From contig OY760624.1 of assembly GCA_963663775.1 (NCBI GenBank), positions 992,001-1,056,000 on the forward strand: 64,000 nucleotides of DNA, in the 5' to 3' direction. Below, in pieces: positions 26,369 through 35,410 of the stretch. Numbering within the stretch: position 1 is the stretch's first letter; the number at the start of each line of letters is the position of its first letter. Below the pieces are notes generated by a model, which made no database searches, was not told the DNA's origin, and worked only from the letters and a program-made list of their open reading frames with translations. The stretch comes from G963663775 sp963663775. Lineage in GTDB: Bacteria > Bacillota > Clostridia > Oscillospirales > Butyricicoccaceae. The translations under genes were made by a program, and so were the position numbers.

Positions 26369-27136
26369 ATGGCAAAAATCATTTCCCTTATCAACCAAAA
26401 AGGCGGTGCCGGAAAAACCGCCTCAACCAATGCAATCACCGTTTGCCTCAAACATCGAGGCTTTAAAGTCTTGTGCATCGACTTTGACCCACAAGCATAT
26501 TTGACCTTCAGCATGAATGCGGATGCCCACAATCATCCCACGATTTATGATGTCCTCAAGCGCAAAGTGAAATGTGCCGATGCCATCCAGCACACACTGG
26601 TAGCGGACATCATTCCGGCAGACAGCCTGCTCGGCAGCATCGAGCGAGAGTTTACCGATGCCGGCGGCGAGCACCTCCTGCGGGACTGCATCAAAAGCGT
26701 TGTGAATCAATATGACTATATCTTAATTGATTCTCCTCCAGAATTGGGTCTGCTTTCTGCAAACGCAGTTGTCACCTCTGATGTGGTTCTGATTCCCGGT
26801 CTTTGCGATGGATACAGCCTGCAAGGCATCATCCAAGTGCATGAAACCGTTGTACGTATCCAAAAAGCCTTCAATCCGTCTTTGATTTTCGGCGGCGTGT
26901 TTCTGGTGCGCTATTATCCGCGCGAAGAACTCAGCCGCACCATTTGGGAAACTGCTAAATTGCTTTGTGAACATCTGGATATTCCGCTTTTAAAAAGTCG
27001 CATTCGGCACAGCAACATCATCAGCAAAGCGATGACCTCTCTGCAAACCGATATGATTGATTATGCACCGACCAACAATGCGGTCAAAGATTATATCGCG
27101 CTGGTGGATGAATTGCTCAAGAAGGGAGTCTTCTAA
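26369..27136 (+). CDS. ParA/Soj-family ATPase
   Basis: A 255-residue deviant-Walker ATPase. KGGAGKT lies at residues 11-17, the Walker A' FDPQ near 40, and Walker B YILIDSPPELGLL near 115. This is the cargo-positioning ParA family, more Soj-like than FlhG/MinD-like. The second Thr of the common GKTT is replaced by Ala. The ATG at 26369 gives the canonical MAKIISLINQ start; AGGAAGAGAG lies upstream. No ParB gene or parS-like cluster is seen next to it. A ComFB-domain gene starts three bases after its stop, so the two are one operon. Confidence 0.9.
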   Translation: MAKIISLINQKGGAGKTASTNAITVCLKHRGFKVLCIDFDPQAYLTFSMNADAHNHPTIYDVLKRKVKCADAIQHTLVADIIPADSLLGSIEREFTDAGGEHLLRDCIKSVVNQYDYILIDSPPELGLLSANAVVTSDVVLIPGLCDGYSLQGIIQVHETVVRIQKAFNPSLIFGGVFLVRYYPREELSRTIWETAKLLCEHLDIPLLKSRIRHSNIISKAMTSLQTDMIDYAPTNNAVKDYIALVDELLKKGVF

Positions 27137-27139
27137 TCC

Positions 27140-27670
27140 ATGGCAAAGTCCTCAAAATCGACCAACCCCAACAAAAAAGCTCTCGACAAAGACATGATGT
27201 TTCAGAAAATCATGCCTGCACTTGCACAAAATCCATTCACTGATTTGGCGACCACACCGCCGGAGTCACCTGCTCCAGAATCGACCGAACCGACCACATC
27301 CGCACCGCCTACCACGAATGTGGTCGAGGATGCCGCTGCGGACGAAACGGTTCAGCTTGCAGCGCTTTCCAATCGTCTGTTTGGCCGCACCACCAACCAC
27401 GGCTTTCGTCCAGATGACCCGTTCACTATCAATATTATGGAAAATGTTGCACTGAAGTATCTGGATGAAGTGATGAACAAATTCAACTGCTGCCGCTGTG
27501 ACCATTGCCGCCGTGATGTTGCTGCGCTTGCGTTGAATTCTTTGCCGCCCAAATACATGGTGGTTGATGCACGTCACATTGAAGAAATTGTACAAGCTGT
27601 TCCCAAGCAGGACATTTATGATGCTTTGGTCAAGGCAGTTCTGCGGGTACGCATGTATCCACGCCACTAA
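27140..27670 (+). CDS. ComFB-domain protein
   Basis: A 176-residue protein. Residues 1-80 are polar and probably disordered, with a Pro/Thr/Ser stretch (40-62). The ComFB domain (about 92-172) contains C118-x-C120-x2-C123-x2-D126, then ALNSLPPKYMV, which matches the family (C-x-C-x2-C, ALN-x-LPP-x-Y). ComFB was named after a Bacillus competence operon; related proteins in cyanobacteria have been reported as cyclic dinucleotide receptors. Co-transcription with the ParA-type ATPase suggests that the pair acts together. Confidence 0.85.
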   Translation: MAKSSKSTNPNKKALDKDMMFQKIMPALAQNPFTDLATTPPESPAPESTEPTTSAPPTTNVVEDAAADETVQLAALSNRLFGRTTNHGFRPDDPFTINIMENVALKYLDEVMNKFNCCRCDHCRRDVAALALNSLPPKYMVVDARHIEEIVQAVPKQDIYDALVKAVLRVRMYPRH

Positions 27671-27683
27671 AGCATCGCTATAT

Positions 27684-27725
27684 AAAATCCGCAGAAACGA
27701 TTTTCAGGTCGCTTCTGCGGATTTT
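27684..27725. terminator. Bidirectional terminator between comFB-like and lysR genes
   Basis: AAAATCCGCAGAA (27684-27696) pairs perfectly with TTCTGCGGATTTT (27713-27725), with A and T runs on both sides. It starts 13 bases after the ComFB stop and overlaps the last codons of the convergent LysR gene. Confidence 0.8.
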
Positions 27726-28591
27726 ATTGCCTCGAAAAAGGCACGATAGGCGTCTGCAAACAAGCTTCCCTTCTGCCACACACAGGTCAAGTCATGCTCA
27801 ATCCGCACATCCGACAGCCAAATACGGTGCAGACTGCCATTTTGCAGCTCCCTGCGCACCGCTGATTCATATAAAAAGGCAATTCCACAGCCCTCCTCTG
27901 CCATCGCTTTAATCACATTGATGCTGCTGACCTCCACCAACCCGGCAAAATCCCGCACAGAAATATTTTGCGCTTCCAGCGCATGCTCCAAGACAGCTCT
28001 GGTGCCCGAACCATATTCCCGTAGCAAAATGCGTCTGCGCAGCAATGCTTCCATGCTGCAGACGTCTGCTACATCCGCATCTGCCGCACTGCATACCGCA
28101 ATCAATTCTTCCGTTCGATAACAGGTCCATTCATAGGCATTTTTTTCTACAAACCCCTCAATCAGCGCACAATCCAGCTGCCCCGCATCCAGCAGTTCCA
28201 GCAGCTCCTGTGTATCTGCCACAGCCATGTGCAGCTCCACCTCTGGATGCTGTCTTGTATATTTTGCAATCGGGCGTGCAATGATGTATTCCGCCGCCGT
28301 GAGCGTTGCGCCAAAATCCAACCGCCGTTTTTGCGCCATGGTCTGCAATTCTTCCCGCAGTTTTCGCTCATTGTGCAGCATTGTTGCGGCGGCCTTGCGC
28401 AGCACTTCCCCCTGCTCGGTGAGATGCAGTTGTTTGCCCGCATACCGAAACAGCGTGGTGCCATACGCCCGCTCCAAATAGTGCATGTGCTGTGAAACCG
28501 CAGGCTGCGTGATGTGCAGTTCTTCTGCGGCACGTGTGAAGTTCATGGTGCGGCAGACCGTTAAAAAGGTTTGCATGCGAAAATCTAACAT
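27704..28591 (-). CDS. LysR-family transcriptional regulator
   Basis: A 295-residue LTTR. The N-terminal helix-turn-helix is clear: FLTVCRTMNFTRAAEELHIT then QPAVSQHMHYLE. The effector-binding domain follows from about residue 90. It is divergent from the YeiH-type transporter, with a 23-base palindrome between the two starts, so it most likely controls that gene. Distribution of this pair with sulfur metabolism in other bacteria suggests a CysB/YeiE-like role, but the ligand is unknown. Confidence 0.93.
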   Translation of the reverse strand: MLDFRMQTFLTVCRTMNFTRAAEELHITQPAVSQHMHYLERAYGTTLFRYAGKQLHLTEQGEVLRKAAATMLHNERKLREELQTMAQKRRLDFGATLTAAEYIIARPIAKYTRQHPEVELHMAVADTQELLELLDAGQLDCALIEGFVEKNAYEWTCYRTEELIAVCSAADADVADVCSMEALLRRRILLREYGSGTRAVLEHALEAQNISVRDFAGLVEVSSINVIKAMAEEGCGIAFLYESAVRRELQNGSLHRIWLSDVRIEHDLTCVWQKGSLFADAYRAFFEAIKSAEAT

Positions 28592-28621
28592 CCCCGTCCT
28601 CTTCTTTCATAAGTTTTTTTT

Positions 28622-28644
28622 ATGATAAAATAAAAATTTATCAT
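28622..28644. promoter_or_regulatory. Palindromic operator candidate for the LysR regulator
   Basis: ATGATAAA (28622-28629) and TTTATCAT (28637-28644) form a perfect inverted repeat across seven bases, and contain a T-N11-A match as LTTR boxes do. It lies 31 bases from the LysR start. A weak promoter (TTTATT, 17 bases, TATCAT at 28668-28673) for the transporter follows directly. Confidence 0.65.
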
Positions 28645-28722
28645 TTTATTTTTTCGCTGTTTTGTCGTATCATGAAATCTATACAAAATCTCTGTGCCAA
28701 TCTGCACAGCAAGGAGTTTTTT

Positions 28723-29739
28723 ATGATGCAATGGATTTCTAAAAATGGGCAGGGTGTTGCCCTTTGCTTCGCACTTGCCGTCCCGTCCTATGTGCTAGGC
28801 ACAGCGTTCCCCGTCATCGGCGGCCCTGTGTTTGCCATCCTCCTCGGTATGATTCTGCACAATTACATTGGCAAACATGCGATTTTTTCTGATGGCATCC
28901 GCTACACCTCTAAAAAAATCCTGCAATACGCTGTGATTCTGCTCGGCTTTGGCATGAACCTGTCCGATATTTTGGCAAAAGGGCGGGAATCGCTGCCCAT
29001 CATCCTTGCCACCATCAGTACATCCTTAATTCTCGCCTTTGTCCTGTGCAAAGCCTTAAAACTGCCGTCTAAAATCTCAATTTTAATCGGTGTCGGCTCC
29101 TCCATCTGCGGCGGCTCTGCCATTGCCGCCACCGCCCCTGTGATTGATGCCGACCATGAAGAAATCGCACAATCCATTTCGGTTATTTTTCTATTCAATC
29201 TCATTGCGGCACTGATTTTCCCCACTTTAGGCGCATTTTTGGGGCTTTCCAATGATGGATTTGGGTTGTTCGCCGGCACCGCCATCAATGACACTTCCTC
29301 TGTCACCGCTGCTGCCGCCGCTTGGGACGGCATCCACCACAGCAGCACCTTGCAAACAGCAACCATTGTAAAACTGACCCGCACCCTCGCCATCATTCCC
29401 ATTACCCTCGTGCTGTCGATGTATCAAACCTATCAAGCACGAAAATTCGATACCAAAGCTGCCTCTTTTCAGCTTGCCAAGGTCTTCCCCACCTTTATTT
29501 TGTTTTTCCTCTTGGCGGCACTGCTCACAACACTTGGACACCTGCCAACCCTCGTCACTGCACCACTGCATCTGTGCAGCAAATTTTTCATCGTCATGGC
29601 GATGTCCTCCATTGGTTTACAAACCGATGTGATTCGGCTGTTCAAAACAGGTGGAAAACCCTTGCTGCTTGGCGCATGCTGTTGGGTCGGCATTGCCTGC
29701 ATGAGTCTTGGCATGCAGCACCTTTTACAGCTGATATAA
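28723..29739 (+). CDS. YeiH/UPF0324-family putative sulfate exporter
   Basis: A polytopic membrane protein of 338 residues with about ten hydrophobic segments. VILLGFGMNLSDIL, GVGSSICGGSAIAATAPVID and FAGTAINDTSSVTAAAAAW are signature motifs of the YeiH family (annotated putative sulfate or sulfonate-related exporters; substrate not proven). I choose the ATG at 28723 because AAGGAG lies six bases before it; an upstream in-frame ATG at 28672 lacks one. It is divergent from the LysR gene. Confidence 0.9.
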   Translation: MMQWISKNGQGVALCFALAVPSYVLGTAFPVIGGPVFAILLGMILHNYIGKHAIFSDGIRYTSKKILQYAVILLGFGMNLSDILAKGRESLPIILATISTSLILAFVLCKALKLPSKISILIGVGSSICGGSAIAATAPVIDADHEEIAQSISVIFLFNLIAALIFPTLGAFLGLSNDGFGLFAGTAINDTSSVTAAAAAWDGIHHSSTLQTATIVKLTRTLAIIPITLVLSMYQTYQARKFDTKAASFQLAKVFPTFILFFLLAALLTTLGHLPTLVTAPLHLCSKFFIVMAMSSIGLQTDVIRLFKTGGKPLLLGACCWVGIACMSLGMQHLLQLI

Positions 29740-29753
29740 GGAACACACACCAT

Positions 29754-29792
29754 AAAAAACGGGGCGGTTGCAAACGATTTTGCAGCCGCCCC
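29754..29792. terminator. Terminator between yeiH-like gene and rnr
   Basis: GGGGCGG (29761-29767) pairs with CCGCCCC (29786-29792), and the inner TTGCAAA/TTTTGCA continues the stem with a small bulge. On the minus strand the stem is followed by T6, so it serves RNase R best; it also ends the plus-strand transporter transcript. Confidence 0.85.
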
Positions 29793-29796
29793 GCGT

Positions 29797-31917
29797 TTAT
29801 GCCTGTTCCGCTTTATCCGTCATAGTGAAATCAATCTGCCCTGTCACATTGGACGCTGCAACCAACCGCACACGAACGGCTGTGCCGATTGCATAGCGTT
29901 TGCCCGAGCGTGCCGCTGTCATCGTCAATTTCGCAGGGTCAAATTCATACTGATCTCCCGGTAAATCCTCGATGCGCACCAACCCTTCCACCAAATTGGG
30001 CAAGGTCACAAACAATCCGAATCCCGTCACGCCGGACACCTGTGCATCAAACAGTTGTCCAATGAATGGGTGCATATAATCCGCCATGAACAGTTTGTCA
30101 ATATCCCGCTCTGCGTTATCTGCGGCTTGTTCTCTGGTCGTTGCCTGCAATGCTGCTTCTTCACAAAACAGCCTGTCCCCATTGGTGAACTCCTGTGCAG
30201 TAATTGCCTTATACAGCATGCGATGCGCCACCAAATCCGGATATCGCCGAATCGGAGAGGTAAAGTGCAGATAATATTTTGCCTGTAAGCCATAGTGCCC
30301 AATACAGTCATCGGAATACCGTGCACGTGCCAGCGAACGCAGCAGCATGGTTGGCAGCACCCGCTGCTCCGGCTTATCTTTCGCACCATTCAAAACCGTT
30401 TGCAGCTGCTGGGTGTCTTCCGGCTTGCTGGCATCCACACGATAGCCAAACTGCCGTGCAAACGATGCAAACACACGCAGCTTCTCCGGGTCTGGATTTT
30501 CGTGCACTCGATACACGGTCGGGTCATCCCGACGAAACAAATATTCAGCCACGGCTTCATTGGCAAGCAGCATAAATTCTTCAATCAGCTTTTCAGAGTC
30601 TGCCCGTGCCCTCATTTCCACGGTTGTGGCATGTCCGTCTTCATCTGTGAGGATTTCCGCCTCTGGGATATCCAATTCCAACGCTCCTCGTTCCATCCGA
30701 CGGCGGCGCAAGGTGTGCGCCAATGCATTCATGCCCTCCAGCGTGTCGACAAGTGCTGTATACTCCTGTCGCAGTGCGGCATCACCTTGCAAAATCTGAT
30801 TGACCTTATGATAGGTCATTCTGGCTTTGGAGCAAATCAAGCTTTTCATAAATTTTGCGCCGTGTCTGCGCCCCTCTTTGTCCAGCTCCATCATGGCAGA
30901 AAACGCACAGCGGTCTACCTGTGGATTGAGTGAACAAATGCCATTGGATAGGGCAAGCGGCAGCATGGGCACCACATGCCCCGGATAATATACCGAAGTG
31001 CCACGCCGATATGCCTCGGCATCCAGCGGGGACGCAGGCGTTACATAATTCGACACGTCAGCAATGTGTACACCCAACAAATAGTGCCCGTTGGGCAGCT
31101 TTTCAAGCGATACCGCATCGTCAAAGTCCTTTGCGTCATCTCCGTCAATCGTAAAAATCAACTGTTCCCGCAAGTCCGTGCGCTGTGCCAGTTCGGTTTC
31201 AGGCACATCCTGCGAAATGGAGTCGGCTTGTTCCAATGCTTCCGCTGGAAACGGTTCAAAAATCCCATTTTCATGCAAAATTGCCGCAATAGACGCTTCC
31301 ATCGAACCAGATTCTCCAAATTTCTGCGTCACTACACCCTGCGGCGGCAAATGCTTGCGGTCATCTCCCCAGAAGACAATCTTTACCGCAATTTTTTCGC
31401 CCTCTTTGGTGCCTTCCAAATGGTCTTTGAGCAACTCAATGGCAGGATATTTCCCGTCTTCGGTCAGCAGAAACAGCTTTCGTCCACGCTTTTCCACGGT
31501 ACCAACAATATCTTTGCGATTGCGCTCCAAAATCTTGACGACAGCCCCTTCTCTTCGCACGGTTTCGCCTTTTCGGCGGGGGGTATCCTGCAGCTGTATC
31601 AGCACACGGTCGCCCTGCCATGCGCCGCCGTCCGCACGTGGCGGAATGAAAACATCATCCTTCCCATTTTCCGGATTTTCCGGCGTAACAAACGAAAACC
31701 GATGCTTTGTAGAAAGAAAAGTCCCTGCGAGATACCCAAAGGCTTCAATTCTTCCATATTTATTTTTCTTATTCCGTAGAATTCTACCGTCTTTCACCAA
31801 TCGCTCCAACGATGCGGCAAGCGCACGCTTGGAAACATCCGGCAATTTACGACTGAGTTCATCTGCCCGCTGCGTATGCTGCAGCAATTCATATACACGA
31901 AAATCCAAGCCTTCCAT
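29797..31917 (-). CDS. rnr: Ribonuclease R
   Basis: Processive 3'-5' exoribonuclease that degrades structured RNA. The 706-residue protein has an N-terminal helix-turn-helix region (about 15-65), OB/cold-shock domains (about 60-230), and the catalytic RNB domain starting near 250 with DGDDAKDFDDAVSLEKL, which holds the metal-binding aspartates. An S1 domain lies near 620-700 (VSGVTGFGLFVTLPNLVEGL). In many Firmicutes rnr lies with secG and smpB; here secG is 30 kb away. Confidence 0.96.
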   Translation of the reverse strand: MEGLDFRVYELLQHTQRADELSRKLPDVSKRALAASLERLVKDGRILRNKKNKYGRIEAFGYLAGTFLSTKHRFSFVTPENPENGKDDVFIPPRADGGAWQGDRVLIQLQDTPRRKGETVRREGAVVKILERNRKDIVGTVEKRGRKLFLLTEDGKYPAIELLKDHLEGTKEGEKIAVKIVFWGDDRKHLPPQGVVTQKFGESGSMEASIAAILHENGIFEPFPAEALEQADSISQDVPETELAQRTDLREQLIFTIDGDDAKDFDDAVSLEKLPNGHYLLGVHIADVSNYVTPASPLDAEAYRRGTSVYYPGHVVPMLPLALSNGICSLNPQVDRCAFSAMMELDKEGRRHGAKFMKSLICSKARMTYHKVNQILQGDAALRQEYTALVDTLEGMNALAHTLRRRRMERGALELDIPEAEILTDEDGHATTVEMRARADSEKLIEEFMLLANEAVAEYLFRRDDPTVYRVHENPDPEKLRVFASFARQFGYRVDASKPEDTQQLQTVLNGAKDKPEQRVLPTMLLRSLARARYSDDCIGHYGLQAKYYLHFTSPIRRYPDLVAHRMLYKAITAQEFTNGDRLFCEEAALQATTREQAADNAERDIDKLFMADYMHPFIGQLFDAQVSGVTGFGLFVTLPNLVEGLVRIEDLPGDQYEFDPAKLTMTAARSGKRYAIGTAVRVRLVAASNVTGQIDFTMTDKAEQA

Positions 31918-32025
31918 TGCAATCCCACCTTACGCTTTGTTCTGTTCTTAGTATAGCAGAGTATAGCCAAAATGACCAGAAAAATACGAAATGCCCCAAA
32001 ACTTCTGTATCTGGATACAATTGCA

Positions 32026-32054
32026 TTGACGATGCTCCCGCTGCGTGCTATCAT
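32026..32054 (+). promoter_or_regulatory. Sigma-A type promoter of the SDR gene
   Basis: TTGACG and TATCAT are separated by 17 bases, about 40 bases before the start codon of the SDR gene. Confidence 0.7.
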
Positions 32055-32094
32055 GAAAATCAATACAAAGAAGAAAAAGGGAGGTATCTGAAAC

Positions 32095-32856
32095 ATGCGA
32101 GCTCTTATCACAGGTGCAAGTTCGGGTTTGGGACGAGATATGGCACGGGCATTGGCACAGCGTGGATATGATTTGGTACTGGTCGCACGGCGTGAGGAGC
32201 GCTTGCACCAGCTTGCGGCGGAATTATCCGTACAAACACAAATCATTTGCGCCGACCTATCCGATGAACACGCTGTCTACCAAGTATATGAACAGGTGCG
32301 CGGTGAGGACTTAGAGGTGGTCATCAACAACGCAGGCTTTGGCTTATTCGGCACATTTGCAGACACCTCCCTAGACACCGAGTTATCCATGATAGATGTC
32401 AACATCCGCACGGTTCACATCTTGACTAAGCTGTTTTTACAGGATTTTGTCAAGCAAAACCGTGGATATATCCTAAATGTCGCCTCTGCTGCCGGTTTTC
32501 TCGCCGGTCCTTTGATGTCCACTTATTATGCGACCAAAAATTATGTCCTGCGCTTGACACAGGCAATCCATGAAGAATTGCGCCAATCCGGCAGTGCGGT
32601 GCACATCAGTGCGCTGTGCCCCGGTCCCGTAGATACAGAATTCAACGATATTGCACAGGTGCGGTTTTCCCTAAAGGGGCTGCAAAGCCCTGCGGTTGCC
32701 AACTTTGCCATTCGTGGTCTGTTCGCCGGAAAATGCATCTTAATTCCAGGCTTACAGATGCGGTTTGTCCTTGCTATGCGGCGGTTTGTATCCGAAGGCA
32801 TTCTGACACGCATCTCTTATCACACCCAGCATCGGAAAAATGGAGGCAAAAAATAA
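32095..32856 (+). CDS. Short-chain dehydrogenase/reductase (SDR)
   Basis: A 253-residue NAD(P)-dependent oxidoreductase with classical SDR motifs: TGASSGLG at residues 6-13 for the cofactor, NNAG near 77, the catalytic Ser near 130 (NVASAAG) and YYATK (Y-x3-K) near 142. An Arg-rich segment after the first strand (LVARREERL) suggests NADPH preference. Substrate not predictable; the family includes DltE/YqjQ-type enzymes. SD AAAGGGAGG lies before the ATG. It is a single-gene transcript between promoter 32026 and terminator 32919. Confidence 0.92.
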   Translation: MRALITGASSGLGRDMARALAQRGYDLVLVARREERLHQLAAELSVQTQIICADLSDEHAVYQVYEQVRGEDLEVVINNAGFGLFGTFADTSLDTELSMIDVNIRTVHILTKLFLQDFVKQNRGYILNVASAAGFLAGPLMSTYYATKNYVLRLTQAIHEELRQSGSAVHISALCPGPVDTEFNDIAQVRFSLKGLQSPAVANFAIRGLFAGKCILIPGLQMRFVLAMRRFVSEGILTRISYHTQHRKNGGKK

Positions 32857-32918
32857 GTTGTCCACAACCTGTTGACAACTTGCGGCGACGCTTCCCCTCG
32901 TATATTCTTTGCAGCGCA

Positions 32919-32960
32919 GAAGAGGCAGTACTTTGCATGGGTGCAAAGTACTGCCTCTTC
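32919..32960. terminator. Bidirectional terminator with a perfect 19-bp stem
   Basis: Bases 32919-32937 are perfectly complementary to 32942-32960 across a TGGG loop. It lies between the convergent SDR and ClpE-like genes. TTTATAT follows on the plus strand. Confidence 0.85.
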
Positions 32961-32988
32961 TTTATATGCATATGCGTAAATGCAAGTA

Positions 32989-35313
32989 TTAAATGACTGA
33001 AACCGACAATGCACCATTGTCCGCCGTAACATGCGCACCTGCCAAAGCATGGCTATACGATGCTACAATTTCATTTGCCAGCGCATTTTCGACCTCTTTT
33101 TCAATCAAACGCCGCAAATTTCGTGCACCAAACTTGGTAGAATAGGATTTCTGTACCAAATAGTCTACCAAAGCCTGATCCCACGTCAAGCGAATGCTGC
33201 GCTCTGCCAGTGAATCCCGCAATCCGCCCAGCAAAATCTCTGCAATGCGTACAAAATCCGCCTCAGAGAGCTGATTGAAGGCAACAATTTCATCAATGCG
33301 GTTGAGGAACTCCGGACGCATCATGCCTTCCAGTGCCTTCATGGCACGGTCTTTGCTCTGCTCCGAATGGGTCTTTCCGAATCCGACCTGTGTGGTTTTA
33401 TTTTCCGACCCTGCATTGGAGGTCATTACAATGACCGTATTTTCAAAATTTACCACACGACCATGCGCATCGGTCACACGACCGTCATCTAAAATTTGCA
33501 GCAGCAAATTCAGCACATCTGGATGGGCTTTTTCAATTTCATCAAACAAAATCACCGAATATGGGCGGCGACGGATTTTTTCGGTCAGCTGACCCGCTTC
33601 ATCATAGCCGACATAGCCCGGAGGCGAACCGACCAAGCGAGAAACCGTGTGCTTCTCCATAAATTCTGACATATCAAAGCGAATGAGTGCTTCCGGTGCG
33701 TCAAACAAATCCGCTGCCAAAGTTTTCACCAATTCGGTTTTGCCGACACCAGTGGGGCCCACGAAAAGGAACGATACGGGCTTTTTCTTGGGCGAAATAC
33801 CTGCACGAGAACGTCGAATGGCCGCACCAATTGCATCAATCGCAGTATCCTGCCCGATGACATGCTCTCGCAGACGTGCTTCCAGCTCCTGCAAGCGTGA
33901 AAATTCCAGTTCTCGCACCTTGGATGCTGGGATACCCGTCCAAAGCTCAATCACTTGCGCCAAATGCTCTGCCGCTAACGTGGGCACCGGCTTTCTGCGC
34001 ATGCTGTCAAGTTGGCTTTGTACTTGCAGTGCGTGACTTTGCAGCATTGCCATACGCTCATAGGTGCGCTCGTTCTGCTCTTCCTGCGCCAGAGCATCCC
34101 GTTCGACCTGCAACTGCTCCAGTTCATCGGACAATCGTGGAATTTCATTGATTGCCGGATTATCCAGATTCAATCGAGAACAAGCTTCATCAATCAAATC
34201 AATTGCCTTATCCGGCAGAAAACGGTCTGTGATGTATCGCTCAGACAGCTGTGCCGCCTGTGCGCAAACCTCGTCAGAAATCATGACACCATGAAATTGC
34301 TCATAATAGCCACGAATCCCACGTAAAATCTCTGTGGTTTCCGTAATAGAGGGTTCTGCTACCGTTACCGGTTGGAATCTACGCTCCAAAGCAGCATCCT
34401 TTTCAATATATTTGCGATATTCGTTATAGGTTGTCGCACCAATCACTTGGATTTCGCCACGTGACAACGCTGGTTTCAAAATATTGGCAGCATTCATAGA
34501 GCCTTCAGAATCTCCTGCACCAACAATATTGTGCACTTCATCAATGACTAAAATGATATTGCCCAGCTTTTTGACTTCGTCAATCAGCCCCTTCATACGG
34601 CTTTCAAATTGCCCGCGAAACTGCGTTCCTGCAACCAATGCGGTCAAATCCAACAGGTGAATTTCTTTATTTTGCAGCTTATAGGGCACCTCGCCCTGCG
34701 CAATGCGTAGCGCAAGTCCTTCTGCCACGGCGGTTTTACCCACACCGGGTTCGCCGATTAAGCAAGGATTATTCTTTTGGCGGCGGTTCAAAATCTGAAT
34801 GACACGGTCGGTTTCACGCTCTCTGCCAATGATATGGTCGATGCGTCCATCCTTCGCCTTTCCGGTCAAATCTTCGCAATAGCTGTTCAAAAACTTCCTG
34901 CGCTTGTCTTTTTTTGCGTCTGGACGCTCGGTTTTAGTGCTTGCAGTGCTTTCCGATGTATGCTCTTTGCCTGATTGAAACAGCTTATCAAGGAACGGGA
35001 AAGAGCGTGTCGTTGCAACATCGCTTTCGCTTTCACGTTCCGCAACTTCCGTGTGCTCTGTCTTTTCTTCCTGCACTTCCCCTTGCTCCGCCTGTTCCAT
35101 CTCTGCAAACTGTTCCATTTCACCGGAAAGTGCTTCCAAATCGTCTTCTGTAATGCCCATTTGTTCCATCAGACTATCCACAGGCTTAATGCCCAGCTCT
35201 TTGGCACATTTCAGGCAGATGCCCTCATGCGAGGTTGCGCCATTGTTTTCCATTTTCGTGATAAAGACCACGGCAATATTTTTGCCGCAGCGAGAACATA
35301 TAGGCATTTGCAT
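32989..35313 (-). CDS. clpE: ClpE-like Clp ATPase with N-terminal zinc finger
   Basis: AAA+ unfoldase, 774 residues. It lacks Clp-N repeats and has a Cys4 zinc finger: C6-x2-C9 and C33-x2-C36, as in ClpE. Residues 60-145 are an acidic, then basic linker. The first AAA module (about 165-400) has GEPGVGKT and the second (about 480-770) GPTGVGKT, LFDEIEKAHP and Arg fingers. The loop VGF in TQVGFGKTH is the expected ClpP contact. No CtsR box (GGTCA repeats) is visible upstream, in contrast to the ctsR operon at 58 kb, so regulation differs from Bacillus clpE. Confidence 0.9.
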   Translation of the reverse strand: MQMPICSRCGKNIAVVFITKMENNGATSHEGICLKCAKELGIKPVDSLMEQMGITEDDLEALSGEMEQFAEMEQAEQGEVQEEKTEHTEVAERESESDVATTRSFPFLDKLFQSGKEHTSESTASTKTERPDAKKDKRRKFLNSYCEDLTGKAKDGRIDHIIGRERETDRVIQILNRRQKNNPCLIGEPGVGKTAVAEGLALRIAQGEVPYKLQNKEIHLLDLTALVAGTQFRGQFESRMKGLIDEVKKLGNIILVIDEVHNIVGAGDSEGSMNAANILKPALSRGEIQVIGATTYNEYRKYIEKDAALERRFQPVTVAEPSITETTEILRGIRGYYEQFHGVMISDEVCAQAAQLSERYITDRFLPDKAIDLIDEACSRLNLDNPAINEIPRLSDELEQLQVERDALAQEEQNERTYERMAMLQSHALQVQSQLDSMRRKPVPTLAAEHLAQVIELWTGIPASKVRELEFSRLQELEARLREHVIGQDTAIDAIGAAIRRSRAGISPKKKPVSFLFVGPTGVGKTELVKTLAADLFDAPEALIRFDMSEFMEKHTVSRLVGSPPGYVGYDEAGQLTEKIRRRPYSVILFDEIEKAHPDVLNLLLQILDDGRVTDAHGRVVNFENTVIVMTSNAGSENKTTQVGFGKTHSEQSKDRAMKALEGMMRPEFLNRIDEIVAFNQLSEADFVRIAEILLGGLRDSLAERSIRLTWDQALVDYLVQKSYSTKFGARNLRRLIEKEVENALANEIVASYSHALAGAHVTADNGALSVSVI

Positions 35314-35410
35314 AATTGTAATCTCCTTTTATTGCGAGGATCTATCTTAGATTAAAATTTTGTCTTTCAGCAGCTGTCGCACGCTTTGACATGCGTCCGC
35401 TGCCATGTCT

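Noticed and set aside
26369..27136. FlhG/YlxH (flagellar number regulator) as identity of the ParA-type ATPase
   Set aside because: FlhG normally follows flhF and is MinD-like with a C-terminal membrane helix. This protein has Soj-like motifs and a ComFB partner, and flhF is not in the window.
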